This document shows positions 41,370 to 50,972 of a stretch of 64,000 nucleotides of DNA, piece by piece. Location: positions 186,001 through 250,000 of the forward strand of contig CAJWCU010000002.1 of assembly GCA_913030825.1 (NCBI GenBank), written 5' to 3'. Under the pieces are notes generated by a model. It had not been told where the DNA came from, made no database searches, and worked only from the letters and a program-made list of their open reading frames with translations. Made by a program: the position numbers and the translations under genes. Within the stretch, counting starts at the first letter, position 1; each line of letters starts with the position of its first letter. The stretch comes from an uncultured Rhodospirillaceae bacterium (GTDB lineage: Bacteria > Pseudomonadota > Alphaproteobacteria > Rhodospirillales > Casp-alpha2).

Positions 41370-42722
41370 GACGAAGCTCCTTCTCCTGGCGGGGCGTGGA
41401 AACGGAAACGAACACGTCCGTGTTCATAAATCGGTACATGATGACACTCCTCGCGCGCGCCGGAATGCCGGCAAGGCGCAGCGGTTCTGTGGCCGGCGGC
41501 GCGCAGAAGAAACGCAGCCGAGGCGGCCTAGGTTCAGGTTTCGGGATGGCTTGGACGTGTTATCCGTTTCGCGGGTTGTTCCCCAGCGCATATCGCGCGG
41601 AGGGCCCGAACGGGCACTGTCACCACACCTTGCATCAAGCGAAGTGCCTTGTCAAGGATTATTTTCTTAAAAAAGGAACGACCTTCGGCGAGGGCCTTCC
41701 GCGCGACATTATGATCTGCGGTAGCCGTGGTTCCGCCATGAGGAAAAGAACGGGGGCCTGTCTGGAGGCAATTCAGCAAGCATTTCCCGGGGGATCGTCA
41801 AACAGGTCGAGCGTCTTGTCGTCTCGACGGCGGCTTATGCCGTCTCCCCGGTGCATGCAAGGGTGCTTAATTCTGCCCAGGCCCTCGGCTCCTTCGAAAT
41901 GTGCCCAACCGCCATTAGGCATGGGCACGCTGACAATCGGTGCGCCGCACTCGGGACAAGGGTGCCGGTAGGGCCCGCGTTTTCTACCGTTCGAAGGCCG
42001 TCGCGAGACCCAAGTTTCCCTAACCTGCGTTGTTTTTCCCGACTTCAATCGTCGTGGATGGGCCCGTCGTCTTGACCAGCAGTTCGCCATCGATCCTGTT
42101 CCTGAACTTCACACATCGTACGTTATGCGATTGCAAGTAACGAAAGGGGAACAAAAGAAGTCCCCGCATGAAGCGCCAACTATTGTTTCGGGCCCAAAAT
42201 TCCGCCTCCCGCGACGCTGAATACAAGACAGCCGGTCAATACATTTTCCCGTCCCGCCTAGAGGTAATGTTTAGGCACAGGCCTTTAAATCTCAAAACAT
42301 CTCCAGTAACCCGTGTCTTTGCCTCACAGTATCTGTATGGCCTGCCGCTCCCGGGTCCGGAGTAGGGTGTGGGAAACGTTACCAGGCTCGGAAATTCTGT
42401 CGATACTTACCGGGAGACAGGAGTGGAGGAGAAGGAGGAATATCCTGAATGCCTGCGCGAGAAGTTTCCTGACTTTTTCAGAAAGCCTCAGGAGACAGTC
42501 GGAAAAACTCAGTTACAGCTAGGCTGAATACCGTTCAGAGGTCACAAAAAAGTTCTACGTGCTGGAGACAGAGTATGAGGAGGAAGTCCCCGGGAATCTG
42601 TTTGAATTTCTAGTCTTTTGGAGCCGGAAGTTACCCTTCCCTCGGTAGCTAGTATGATCGCCACTCCAGACAGCAACCTGGAGGCGTTACTCTGTTTCGG
42701 CACCTTTACGGGGAGGAACATC
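41370..42722. other. Long poorly coding interval between toxin-like and PLD-like genes
   Basis: About 1.35 kb of reduced GC with only one small frame that looks protein-like (41773-42090, minus strand). The rest shows no recognisable gene, RNA or insertion sequence. It may hold decayed genes and the promoters of both flanking units. Confidence 0.4.
41773..42090 (-). CDS. Small zinc-ribbon-like protein
   Basis: Up to 105 residues. The middle and end look genuinely coding: RGPYRHPCPECGAPIVSVPM, NGGWAHFEG and GRIKHPCMHRGDGISRRRDD. The CPEC pair plus a downstream H-P-C/H could bind one zinc ion. The only in-frame start is the ATG at 42090, whose first 30 codons look unconvincing, so the start may be wrong or the gene may be truncated. 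Such short zinc proteins are often encoded in mobile regions. No function is assigned. Confidence 0.4.
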   Translation of the reverse strand: MANCWSRRRAHPRRLKSGKTTQVRETWVSRRPSNGRKRGPYRHPCPECGAPIVSVPMPNGGWAHFEGAEGLGRIKHPCMHRGDGISRRRDDKTLDLFDDPPGNAC

Positions 42723-44069
42723 ATGCAACTCATCATGGGAGGCATCAACGGGCATTACCTCAGGGAAATTACCGAGAACAAAGTTCGGGATACGGAAGAG
42801 GTGCTGGCGGCAGTCGCCTATGCGAATGATGCGACACTGCTTTTCGACTGGTGTTGGGACAATAAGATCCCGATCGAGTTCTATGGCCGCCTCGATGATG
42901 GCGTGGCGGTAACGGTTCCAATCCTTTCCACTTTTCTGAGTCGGAAATCTGCAAACTTTGTTTGCCGCCTCGTGCAGCACCACCATGCGAAAGTGATCTG
43001 GTGGCGAGGTGTCGGCGTCTACATTGGTTCTGCCAATCTTTCGGACAAAGCCTGGTACCGCAATATCGAAGCAGGCTGTTTTTTCCCGGAGGGGGAGATT
43101 ACCGATGAAATGTCGGTCGATCTGTTAGACATGTTTGCCGTCCTGAAGAAGCATTCGACACCGTTGACCGAGGAGCTCGTGGACGTGATGAGAAAGCGGG
43201 CCCAGCTGCTTGCGGCCAAGAAACCAGAGTCGAAGTCATTCTGGGAGAGCCCCAGCATCGTTAAATGGCCCGGACTCGTCCACACCGCTCCCCGGAATGC
43301 GAGTGACCATAGGCGACAAGCTTTTCTCGAAGAATGGCATTCCACGCTGCAGCAGTTGAGAGATATCGCAGAGACCGTCAGCAAGCCGGAAAACCGGCCA
43401 ATATGGATAGATGATTCGGCTCCGGCTGGTGCCCAGGCTGATCAGTTCCTTCACGCGCATTATTACGAACGTACGTTTAACGGCCGTAAGGCCCAGTACG
43501 CGGTGCATTTTGAAAAGAACAAGGGCCGTCGCGACGAGGCCTTATCGGAGGCGATAAGCTGGTGGCGGGCCCTTCCGGAAGCCCCGTCATCGGAAGACGA
43601 AATGCTTAATGATACGGCACCCTTCCTCCGTTCTGCCTTGACGGAAGAAAATCTCAAGTCAATGACATATGAAAGGTTCCATGAAATCTGCATGGGCGTT
43701 TACGCAATACGAGACTATGCGCGGCGGGTTTCAAATAAGGCGGTTGCCCTTCCGGATGATGGAACACAATACACGATCCCGCAGAAGGTGCGGGCGCTGT
43801 CGACACGTATTTGGAATGACCGTACGGCCGGAGGCGCCACAGTGGCGGAACTCTTCAATTTTATCCTTTATGGCGGTGCCGACGAGCAGCTTCCTGAACG
43901 CCTGTGGCAGGCAGTCGATGACCCGGCCTGGAAAATTGAAGGGCTGGGTATCAGCGCCCTCGGGGAACTTGTCGGATGGGCATTGCCTGACCGGTTCCCA
44001 CCCAGAAACGGACGTACATCCAAGTCCCTGAAGTCTTTGGGCTTCGATGTCACGGTCCATGTCGCCTGA
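42723..44069 (+). CDS. Phospholipase D-superfamily (putative nuclease) protein
   Basis: A 448-residue protein with one PLD-type half-site: H88-x-K90 in HHHAKVIWWRGVG, followed by G102-S103-x-N105 in YIGSANLSDKAW and an acidic E116 (RNIEAG). The aspartate of the full HxK(x4)D motif is missing. A single HKD site per chain recalls dimeric nucleases such as Nuc or BfiI rather than lipid hydrolases. The C-terminal 300 residues match nothing I know. The ATG at 42723 was chosen for GGGGAGG 6 nt upstream; in-frame codons to 42618 lack this. The next gene, 49 nt on, encodes a GIY-YIG protein, so the pair may form a two-nuclease cassette. Confidence 0.72.
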   Translation: MQLIMGGINGHYLREITENKVRDTEEVLAAVAYANDATLLFDWCWDNKIPIEFYGRLDDGVAVTVPILSTFLSRKSANFVCRLVQHHHAKVIWWRGVGVYIGSANLSDKAWYRNIEAGCFFPEGEITDEMSVDLLDMFAVLKKHSTPLTEELVDVMRKRAQLLAAKKPESKSFWESPSIVKWPGLVHTAPRNASDHRRQAFLEEWHSTLQQLRDIAETVSKPENRPIWIDDSAPAGAQADQFLHAHYYERTFNGRKAQYAVHFEKNKGRRDEALSEAISWWRALPEAPSSEDEMLNDTAPFLRSALTEENLKSMTYERFHEICMGVYAIRDYARRVSNKAVALPDDGTQYTIPQKVRALSTRIWNDRTAGGATVAELFNFILYGGADEQLPERLWQAVDDPAWKIEGLGISALGELVGWALPDRFPPRNGRTSKSLKSLGFDVTVHVA

Positions 44070-44118
44070 ACGACCTCTGGCAAAAAGGAAACTGCCCTGC
44101 AGTTGAGAGGAAGTGACG

Positions 44119-44577
44119 ATGAACCCGGAGTTCCAGAGCTACGTCGAACAGGTGCCGGGCCTTTACGCTGAACTGATGCGCTCTGCCGCATTCATGGAAA
44201 AAGGCGTCCGTGATCAGGAAAAGAAGTCCGGAATTTACGTGTTTTTCGAGGAGGGGAAGGCGGTTCATGTCGGGCGGACCAGAAACCTCCGTCAGCGCCT
44301 GAGAAGCCACCATACATTCAGTCACAACGCGGCATCATTTGCGTTCAAAAGAGCCCGAAGAGAGCTTGGGGTGGTAACAACCTACAAACCGGAGGGCTCC
44401 CGCGCAGATCTGATGAGGCGGGATGATTTCGCGACTGAATTCAGAAGGCAGATCGACCGGGTGCGTCAGATGGAGGCCCGGTTTCTGGAGATCAAGGATC
44501 CCATTCTGCAGTACCTCGTGGAGCTCTATGCCCATCTGGAACTGAGGCTGCCTCTTGATGAGTTTGACACTCACTGA
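44119..44577 (+). CDS. GIY-YIG nuclease family protein
   Basis: A 152-residue GIY-YIG domain protein. G38-I39-Y40 (SGIYVFFEEG) and the second strand KAVHVGRTRNLRQRLRSHH are present, but the usual YIG is HVG, so the second tyrosine is replaced by histidine. The catalytic arginine is probably in RNLRQRL. The last 60 residues are helical (RQIDRVRQMEARFLEIKDPI). GAGAGGAA precedes the ATG at 44119; a GTG at 44113 is also possible. It appears to form an operon with the PLD-superfamily gene upstream. Roles in restriction, repair or homing are all possible. Confidence 0.75.
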   Translation: MNPEFQSYVEQVPGLYAELMRSAAFMEKGVRDQEKKSGIYVFFEEGKAVHVGRTRNLRQRLRSHHTFSHNAASFAFKRARRELGVVTTYKPEGSRADLMRRDDFATEFRRQIDRVRQMEARFLEIKDPILQYLVELYAHLELRLPLDEFDTH

Positions 44578-44676
44578 ATTGCAGACGGAAACATCAACGC
44601 TTAGTTTTTTTGGGTTGGGTACCCGGCGCATTAGGCTGAGGAGTTTTGCCGATTGACTAACTGAATCTTTGAAGGT

Positions 44677-44895
44677 TTAGGAGCGCCGTATGGCTTCAAT
44701 GCACTTTTTGTATGCCTTGTCATAAGTTTTGTCCTGATGGTCGGAAATCTGCACGTCCATAGAGTCCAAAATTGAGAGCTTTGCTTCTTCAGAAATTGAT
44801 ATCTTCTCGCAGGAACATCGATGGAAATACAGGCGCCCGATACCCTCTTCAGACTTGTTTTTATGTTTCCGCAGTTTTTGTTTAACTGAGATCAA
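44677..44895 (-). CDS. Probable displaced C-terminal part of the HNH protein
   Basis: A 72-residue frame starting from a TTG at 44895 and overlapping the HNH gene end by 14 nt. Its first residues (ISVKQKLRKHKNKSEEGIG) read like the expected continuation of HNH proteins of this type, where a short lysine-rich helix follows the HNH core. It lacks its own credible ribosome site. The simplest reading is one gene with a frameshift near 44885-44895; a coupled separate small gene is the alternative. Confidence 0.4.
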   Translation of the reverse strand: MISVKQKLRKHKNKSEEGIGRLYFHRCSCEKISISEEAKLSILDSMDVQISDHQDKTYDKAYKKCIEAIRRS

Positions 44896-45193
44896 ATTCC
44901 ATATGTAGTTCGACAGGATATTCCCCCACGTTCTCGGGCTTGTCGATGAGTGCGTGGTGGCTCGGGCAAAGCAATATCAGGTTTTCGTATCCATTCCGCT
45001 CGTCTGTTGATTGTTTAGGGTCGTGTCGATTTGCCCCTGGTTTTTCGCCCCGGATATGGGCCATCTCCCCAATCGTGTAAGGGGCGGACTTCCCCGCTTC
45101 AGCAATGGATAGCTTTTCGTGGCAATCAGGGAACGCGCAACGCCCAGCTGCGTTTGCCCAGAGAATTTTGACATTCTTCACGGAAACCGCCAT
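44882..45193 (-). CDS. HNH endonuclease
   Basis: A 103-residue HNH domain. Zinc-binding cysteines lie in GRCAFPDC (C19, C24) and CPSHH (C76); the catalytic set is H46 in GEMAHIRGE, N71 in GYENLILL and H79/H80. This is the McrA/HNH type found in free nucleases and in restriction or phage elements. The protein stops abruptly at YPVELHMEFDLS, where relatives continue with a basic helix, and that continuation is present in another frame immediately after. The gene is probably frameshifted near its 3' end. It converges with the GIY-YIG gene. Confidence 0.75.
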   Translation of the reverse strand: MAVSVKNVKILWANAAGRCAFPDCHEKLSIAEAGKSAPYTIGEMAHIRGEKPGANRHDPKQSTDERNGYENLILLCPSHHALIDKPENVGEYPVELHMEFDLS

Positions 45194-45734
45194 GGGGACT
45201 TCCTAACAATATTTATGGCGCAATTAGGTCTTATGGCGCCTCTTCCCGCCAATTTCTATCGGTTTATCTTGTTGAATGGGAACCGAATTCCGGGGCTGGA
45301 GAGACGTTCTGCCAAAATCGCGCCAAAAGCGACGGGTCGCCAGAAATTCCGGCGAAGAGAGACGCTCATTGGGGCCCCAAGTCTTTGAATTTCGGGGAGG
45401 TCTCTGAGGGTTCACGCGAACCGCCGTTTGGCAGCGGACGGAATGGCGGTGGGGGCAGTCTTTAGCGAACCAGTCTCTTATGAAATTCCCTAATCAATAG
45501 GGAAACTATAGGGAAATATGGCGATATACTGCTCTCTATAACTCTGCTTCAACGGCCCTCTTCAGGAAAACCAGTGTTACTGGATTAATTTCACTAAAAT
45601 TTAAAACAGGGAATTGAATCAAGAAGTACAGGGCTTAAAAAGCCAACAACCCCGCATCAACCAGCGAACTAGGCCCGCGAACCAACCCATTGAGCATGCC
45701 CGCTCAAATAGGCTGTGGCCGACATCTACTCGCA
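45194..45734. other. Gene-free stretch carrying the right copy of the 83-nt repeat
   Basis: No supported gene between the HNH gene and cusF. It holds the repeat at 45434-45516 and AT-rich decayed-looking sequence. It is the right edge of the low-GC block. Confidence 0.5.
45434..45516 (+). repeat. 83-nt degenerate direct repeat, right copy
   Basis: Partner of 37351-37433: same length and orientation, 58 of 83 positions identical, with the same hairpin TTCCCT-N7-AGGGAA and trailing GGGAAA. It may be a scar of the element that brought in the block, or of two related insertions. Confidence 0.6.
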
Positions 45735-46103
45735 TCATCTCACGCTGGTAATAGCGTACCCCTTGCCCGATTGCACAAAGTCAAAGTCGACGGTTTTACC
45801 AACACTGAGTTTTTCCAGCAGGGCCTTATCCATGACCATGAAGCCCATCGTCATGGACGGCCAATTCAAGGTGCCGACAGGCTCGTGGGCCAACGTTACC
45901 ATGCCACTGCTGCCATCGACCTTGGTCACCTTACCCCTTGTGGAATGGATCGTTTGGTCAGCGGCAGGCTTGTCCATCCTGTTGTTTTCCATAGTGCCCA
46001 TCGGCATGTCCTTCATGTCGTTCATCATCTTTTGCTGAGCCGTGGCCGGGGCTGCGGCAATCGCCAGGAAGGCGGCACAAAGAACGATCGTTGATTTTTT
46101 CAT
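45735..46103 (-). CDS. cusF: Periplasmic copper-binding protein CusF
   Basis: A 122-residue exported protein: signal MKKSTIVLCAAFLAIAAAPATA, a Met-rich linker (KMMNDMKDMPMGTM), then a CusF beta-barrel. The copper site is complete: H73 (LAHEP), W81, M84 and M86 in NWPSMTM, as in E. coli CusF. The ATG at 46103 is used; a TTG lies just before it. It is the last gene of the leftward cusCBA unit, 73 nt after cusA. It hands Cu(I) or Ag(I) to the CusBA pump. Confidence 0.93.
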   Translation of the reverse strand: MKKSTIVLCAAFLAIAAAPATAQQKMMNDMKDMPMGTMENNRMDKPAADQTIHSTRGKVTKVDGSSGMVTLAHEPVGTLNWPSMTMGFMVMDKALLEKLSVGKTVDFDFVQSGKGYAITSVR

Positions 46104-46176
46104 CAAATTCTCTCCACAAGTTGGTGAAAGGTTGCAAGCTGGGGTCTGGCACCGCCGATTGACCCGAAGATATCCA

Positions 46177-49100
46177 TCACGCGGTATCGGCAGATGACGG
46201 AATCAGTTGATCCGCCGCCTGTCGTCCTTTGCGCCGTCGGCGCATTAGGTAGTAGGCGGCGGGTATCACGAACATCGATAACAAGGGCGCGGTGATCATG
46301 CCGCCGACCATCGGCGCGGCAATGCGCTGCATGACCTCGCTGCCGGTCCCGACGCCCCACATGATCGGCAGAAGGCCGGCCAGAATCACCGCGACGGTCA
46401 TGGCTTTCGGCCGCACGCGCAGAACCGCGCCTTCCCGAATGGCGTCGAGCAAGTCCGCCTCGCTTGTCAGACCTTGTTCAATCCGCGCGGACCATGCTTG
46501 CTTCAGGTACAGGAGCATGATGACCCCGAATTCGGCGGCTACCCCCGCAAGCGCGATGAACCCGACCACGCCGGCGACGGAAAGATTGTATCCGAGGCCG
46601 TAAAGAAGCCAGATGCCGCCGACCAGCGCGAACGGCAGGGTGGCCATCAGCAGCAAGGCTTCGCCGAAGCTCTTGAAGGTCAGGTACAGCAGCACGAGGA
46701 TGATCAGGAGCGTAAAGGGTACGACAACCTTGAGTTTGGCGCTCGCGCGCTCGAGAAACTCGAACTGTCCGGACCACGTAACCGAATACCCCGGCGGCAG
46801 ATCGACCTGTTCGCTCACCCTTTGTTGCATTTCGCGAACTGCTGAACCGAGATCCCGCCCACGCAGGTCCACGTATACGAACCCGGCCAACCTAGCATTT
46901 TCGCTGCGAAGCATCGGGGGGCCATCGTTAATCCGGATGTCGGCGACGTCACCCAACACCAGTTGCTGGCCACGAGGCGTGACGATGGGCAGGGCACGAA
47001 GCCTGTCGAGAGAGTCGCGCGTCTCACGGGGATAACGCAGATTGATGGGATAACGCTGCAACCCTTCGACCGTCTCACCAATATTCTTTCCCCCGACGGC
47101 GGAACTGACGACGGACTGAACGTCGGCGATATTCAACCCGTAGCGGGCGGAAAGCTCCCGCTTGATGTCCACATCGACGTACCGGCCACCCGTCATACGT
47201 TCGGCGAAGGCGCTGGTCACACCGGGCAGGTTCTTGACGGTCCGTTCAATTTCGCCGGTGAGCCTGTCTATGACCTTCAGATCGCTCCCGAGAACCTTGA
47301 CACCAACCGGGCTCTTGATCCCGGTCGCCAGCATATCGATGCGGTTGCGGATGGGCGGTATCCAAATGTTCGTCAGTCCCGGCACGCGCACGGTTCTGTC
47401 GAGTTCCTCGACGATCTTCTCGGGCGTCATTCCGGCGCGCCATTCATCACGGGGTTTGAATTGGATCGTCGTTTCGAACATCACCAGGGGTGCCGGGTCG
47501 GTGGCGGTGACCGCCCTGCCGGCTTTTCCGTATACGGTCGCGACTTCGGGGACAGTCTTTATCAGGCGATCCGTTTGTTGCAGCAACTCGGCGGCCTTTC
47601 CCGCAGACAGGCCAGGAAGCGCCGTCGGCATGTAGAGCAGGTCGCCTTCGTCGAGCGGCGGCATGAATTCGCTTCCGATATGCTGCAACGGCCACAAACT
47701 GGCCACGAAAAACAGCGCGGCCACAACAATAGTCGACCTGGGAAACCGCAACACGACTTCAAGCATCGGCCGATAAACCGCGATCAGTCCGCGATTGATG
47801 GGGTTTTTGTGCTCATCGGGGATGCGGCCGCGAATCAGATACCCCATCAGCACCGGGATCAACGTGACGGCCAAACCGGCGGCTGCGGCCATTGCATAGG
47901 TCTTGGTGAAGGCCAGGGGAGAGAATAGCCGCCCCTCCTGCGCTTCGAGCGCGAAAACCGGCACGAACGACAGGGTGATGATCAGCAGAGAGAAGAACAG
48001 GGCCGGGCCGACCTCTGCCGCGGCATCACCGATGACCCGCCACCTTGCCTCTCCCGCCAGTGGCTCATCCGGGTGTTTATGACGCCAGTGCTCCAGGTGC
48101 TTGTGCGCGTTTTCGATCATCACCACGGCGGCATCGACCATTGCTCCGATGGCGATGGCGATCCCGCCCAGGGACATGATATTGGCGTTCACACCCTGCC
48201 AATTCATGACCATGAAGGCGGCAAGAATACCGATAGGCAACGAGACGATCGCGACCAACGCCGACCGAAGATGAAACAGGAAGATTACGCAAACCGCCGC
48301 GACGACAAGAAATTCCTCGAACAACTTGAAGCTCAGGTTCTCGATGGCACGTTCGATCAGACCCGCGCGGTCATAGGTCGGAACGATTTCAACGCCGTCC
48401 GGTAGGCTCGATTTCAGGGTTTCCAGCTTGTCTTTGACCGCTTGGATGGTGGAAAGGGCATTCTCGCCGGATCTCATCACGATCACACCGCCCACCGCTT
48501 CGCCCAGTCCGTCCAACTCACCGATCCCGCGCCGCATTTCCGGACCGATCTGGACATGCGCGACATCGCCCAGGACCACCGAGACACCGGCATCCGTGGT
48601 CATCAGCGGTATGGTTCGGAAATCGTCCAGGGATTGAAGGTAGCCGGAAGTCCGAACCATGAACTCGGCCTCGCCCATTTCGAGAACCGAGCCCCCGGCC
48701 TCCTGATTGGCTCGACGAATGGCGTTCACGACAGTTCCGTGGGCGATCCGATAGGCGGCCAGCTTGTCGGGATCCAGAACCACCTGGTATTGGCGCACCA
48801 TGCCGCCGATCGTCGCCACTTCGGCTACGCCGGGAACCGTCTTGAGCTCGAATTTCAGGAACCAGTCCTGAAGGCTTCTTAGCTGCGACAAGTCCTGCCG
48901 GCCGGACTTGTCGACCAAGGCGTACTGATAGATCCAACCGACACCCGTGGCATCGGGCCCCAGGGCCGAGTTGGCACCGGGCGGCAGGCGTGATTGAGCT
49001 TGGTTGAGGTATTCAAGAACCCGGGATCGCGCCCAATAGAGGTCGATTCCGTCCTCGAACAACACGTAGACATAGCTGTCACCGAAGAAGGAATAGCCGC

Positions 49101-49347
49101 GCACCACCGCAGCGCCGGGCACCGAGAGCATCGTGGTCGTGAGAGGATAGGTGACTTGGTTCTCCACAAGCTGCGGCGCCTGGCCGGGCCACGTCGTCCG
49201 GATGATCACCTGGGTGTCGGACAGGTCCGGAAGCGCGTCCAGGGGCGTGCGGGTCAATGAAATGATCCCCCAGGCGGTAAGCAGCAGGGTGGCCAGCAAG
49301 ACCAAAAAACGGTTGGCGATCGACCAGTAAATTAGACGGGCGATCAT
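46177..49347 (-). CDS. cusA: Heavy-metal RND efflux pump CusA
   Basis: A 1056-residue inner-membrane RND pump of the CusA/CzcA group with twelve membrane helices and two large periplasmic loops. It follows E. coli CusA closely in remembered stretches: [17 protein letters not shown] (methionine of the periplasmic site), [55 protein letters not shown] and [20 protein letters not shown]. The methionines in IDMLATG and PPMLRSENA correspond to copper-relay methionines, favouring Cu(I)/Ag(I) over Zn/Co/Cd. The start overlaps the cusB stop by 4 nt. Confidence 0.94.
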   Translation of the reverse strand: MIARLIYWSIANRFLVLLATLLLTAWGIISLTRTPLDALPDLSDTQVIIRTTWPGQAPQLVENQVTYPLTTTMLSVPGAAVVRGYSFFGDSYVYVLFEDGIDLYWARSRVLEYLNQAQSRLPPGANSALGPDATGVGWIYQYALVDKSGRQDLSQLRSLQDWFLKFELKTVPGVAEVATIGGMVRQYQVVLDPDKLAAYRIAHGTVVNAIRRANQEAGGSVLEMGEAEFMVRTSGYLQSLDDFRTIPLMTTDAGVSVVLGDVAHVQIGPEMRRGIGELDGLGEAVGGVIVMRSGENALSTIQAVKDKLETLKSSLPDGVEIVPTYDRAGLIERAIENLSFKLFEEFLVVAAVCVIFLFHLRSALVAIVSLPIGILAAFMVMNWQGVNANIMSLGGIAIAIGAMVDAAVVMIENAHKHLEHWRHKHPDEPLAGEARWRVIGDAAAEVGPALFFSLLIITLSFVPVFALEAQEGRLFSPLAFTKTYAMAAAAGLAVTLIPVLMGYLIRGRIPDEHKNPINRGLIAVYRPMLEVVLRFPRSTIVVAALFFVASLWPLQHIGSEFMPPLDEGDLLYMPTALPGLSAGKAAELLQQTDRLIKTVPEVATVYGKAGRAVTATDPAPLVMFETTIQFKPRDEWRAGMTPEKIVEELDRTVRVPGLTNIWIPPIRNRIDMLATGIKSPVGVKVLGSDLKVIDRLTGEIERTVKNLPGVTSAFAERMTGGRYVDVDIKRELSARYGLNIADVQSVVSSAVGGKNIGETVEGLQRYPINLRYPRETRDSLDRLRALPIVTPRGQQLVLGDVADIRINDGPPMLRSENARLAGFVYVDLRGRDLGSAVREMQQRVSEQVDLPPGYSVTWSGQFEFLERASAKLKVVVPFTLLIILVLLYLTFKSFGEALLLMATLPFALVGGIWLLYGLGYNLSVAGVVGFIALAGVAAEFGVIMLLYLKQAWSARIEQGLTSEADLLDAIREGAVLRVRPKAMTVAVILAGLLPIMWGVGTGSEVMQRIAAPMVGGMITAPLLSMFVIPAAYYLMRRRRKGRQAADQLIPSSADTA

Positions 49348-50972
49348 TTCGACTCTCCCGCGGAGGGTCCGTTCCGGGGCGTCAGGGAAACGATCATTGG
49401 CGCATCTCCCTCCTGCAACTGGAACCTGATCTCAATCTCGTCGCCGCTCCGCACGCCGGGCATCTTGATCTGGGGGGGCAACTTGAAATCCATGGTCATC
49501 GCCGGCCATTGCAAGGCCTGGATCTCGGGATGCACCAAGGTCAGGGCATCGGCCGACACTGCCTCGACACGCGCGGTCGTTTCATAGGTCCTGGCCGCAT
49601 TGGACTCCGGCGTGCTCATTGGCGGCGGGGACATGCGTGCCTCGACTCCCTTCAGGCTGGCCTCGGAATCGATAAGAAACTGGCCGGATAGGACAACCTT
49701 CTGGCCTTTTAAGAGACCGCTTATGATCTCACTCCGGCCATTCTGCTCCCTACCAACCTCTACTTCGGTGGGACGGAACCCGTTATTGTCCTCGGCCACC
49801 ATAACCAAGGTGCGTCGGCCTGTTCTGATCAGCGCTTCGGAAGGCACCAACAAAACCATTCTGCTTTGCTCATCCAGAAGACGCATCCGAACGAACATTC
49901 CGGGGACAAGAAGTTCCTCTGGATTTGCCAATTCCAAACGCGCCTTGCGCGTTCGGGTCGTGGGGTTCACCTCGGGCAGCAGGGCCTGTACCTTGCCCTC
50001 GAATATCTTCCCGGTCAGGCCGGGCGCCTGCGCCGAAACCGGACTTCCCGCGCGCAATTTCGCCGCCTGGCTTTCTGGCACTTCGGCATGCGCCCACACC
50101 GTCGAAAGGTCGTTTATCCGGGCCAGAAGCATTCCCGAATTGACCGTGCTGCCCTCGCGGGCCGTCAATTCGGTGACGACGCCGTCATGCGGTGCGACGA
50201 TCGTGGTGCGCGCCTGCACCTTGCCCGTGCGTTCGACATTCTCGATCTGGCGATCATCCATGCCGGCTTGCCGCATGCGTTGCAGAGAGGCCTCGACAAG
50301 AGGTTGAAGATCGCGCCCTTGCATTCGACGGACGCTAAGGTAGTCCTCCTGTACGGCAACCCAGTCGGGTACATAAAGTTCGAACAACGGTTGACCCTTG
50401 GTGACGCGGTCCAACGTCGCGCGGACATGCAGCTTCTCGACAAACCCGGTCGCGCGGGCCTGGATGGCAGACTGACCGCGTTCGTTCCAGGCGATGGCGC
50501 CGACCGCCGAAACTTCCTGCGAGAGGACGCCGTCAACGACCTCTCCGACGCGAAGGCCGAGATTTTGCTGGATACGCGGGCTGACGGTCACGGTTCCCGG
50601 GTCCGATCCCTCGCCCCCCGAATACGCGGGGACGAGCATCATATCCATGAACGGCGACTTGGCCGGGGAATCGAACTTTTTCCCCGGCACCATGGGGTCG
50701 TGATAATAGAGAATCCGACGATCTGTCAGGGGGTCCGTATCACCGGCCTTGAGGCCGCTTTCCATGTGGCGGCGGGTCGCTCTTTCTCCTTCGGGAATTC
50801 CCCAACTGGAAGGGTCTTCTGGCGCCGCGACGGTCATCGCCTGTGCCTCCATCAAACCAACCGAAGGAGATTGGGGCGCCGCGTGCGACATGCCGAGGCG
50901 ATAAAGCCCAAAGCCGGCCGCGGTGATCACGCTGATCGCGAGCAGGCTCATCGATATCTTTTTGCTGTTCAT
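49344..50972 (-). CDS. cusB: RND periplasmic adaptor CusB with fused CusF-like domain
   Basis: A 542-residue membrane-fusion protein. After an N-terminal anchor ([19 protein letters not shown]), residues 86-117 form a heavy-metal-binding module ([29 protein letters not shown]). The adaptor core (barrel-sandwich, hairpin, beta-barrel) follows at about 120-440. The last 90 residues are a CusF domain with its own H..W..M.M site ([18 protein letters not shown]). The protein thus carries two copper-acquisition modules in addition to free CusF. It overlaps cusC upstream and cusA downstream. Confidence 0.93.
   Translation of the reverse strand: MNSKKISMSLLAISVITAAGFGLYRLGMSHAAPQSPSVGLMEAQAMTVAAPEDPSSWGIPEGERATRRHMESGLKAGDTDPLTDRRILYYHDPMVPGKKFDSPAKSPFMDMMLVPAYSGGEGSDPGTVTVSPRIQQNLGLRVGEVVDGVLSQEVSAVGAIAWNERGQSAIQARATGFVEKLHVRATLDRVTKGQPLFELYVPDWVAVQEDYLSVRRMQGRDLQPLVEASLQRMRQAGMDDRQIENVERTGKVQARTTIVAPHDGVVTELTAREGSTVNSGMLLARINDLSTVWAHAEVPESQAAKLRAGSPVSAQAPGLTGKIFEGKVQALLPEVNPTTRTRKARLELANPEELLVPGMFVRMRLLDEQSRMVLLVPSEALIRTGRRTLVMVAEDNNGFRPTEVEVGREQNGRSEIISGLLKGQKVVLSGQFLIDSEASLKGVEARMSPPPMSTPESNAARTYETTARVEAVSADALTLVHPEIQALQWPAMTMDFKLPPQIKMPGVRSGDEIEIRFQLQEGDAPMIVSLTPRNGPSAGESK

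Noticed and set aside
42020-42226. A 68-codon minus-strand frame
   Set aside because: It has no recognisable pattern and no ribosome site, and it overlaps the more protein-like small zinc frame.
44596-44676. Terminator after the GIY-YIG gene at a TTTTTTT run
   Set aside because: The T run is not preceded by a convincing hairpin on the plus strand.
45194-45734. Integrase or tRNA attachment site at the right edge of the low-GC block
   Set aside because: No tRNA gene, integrase or short exact att core is visible; only the degenerate 83-nt repeat can be supported.
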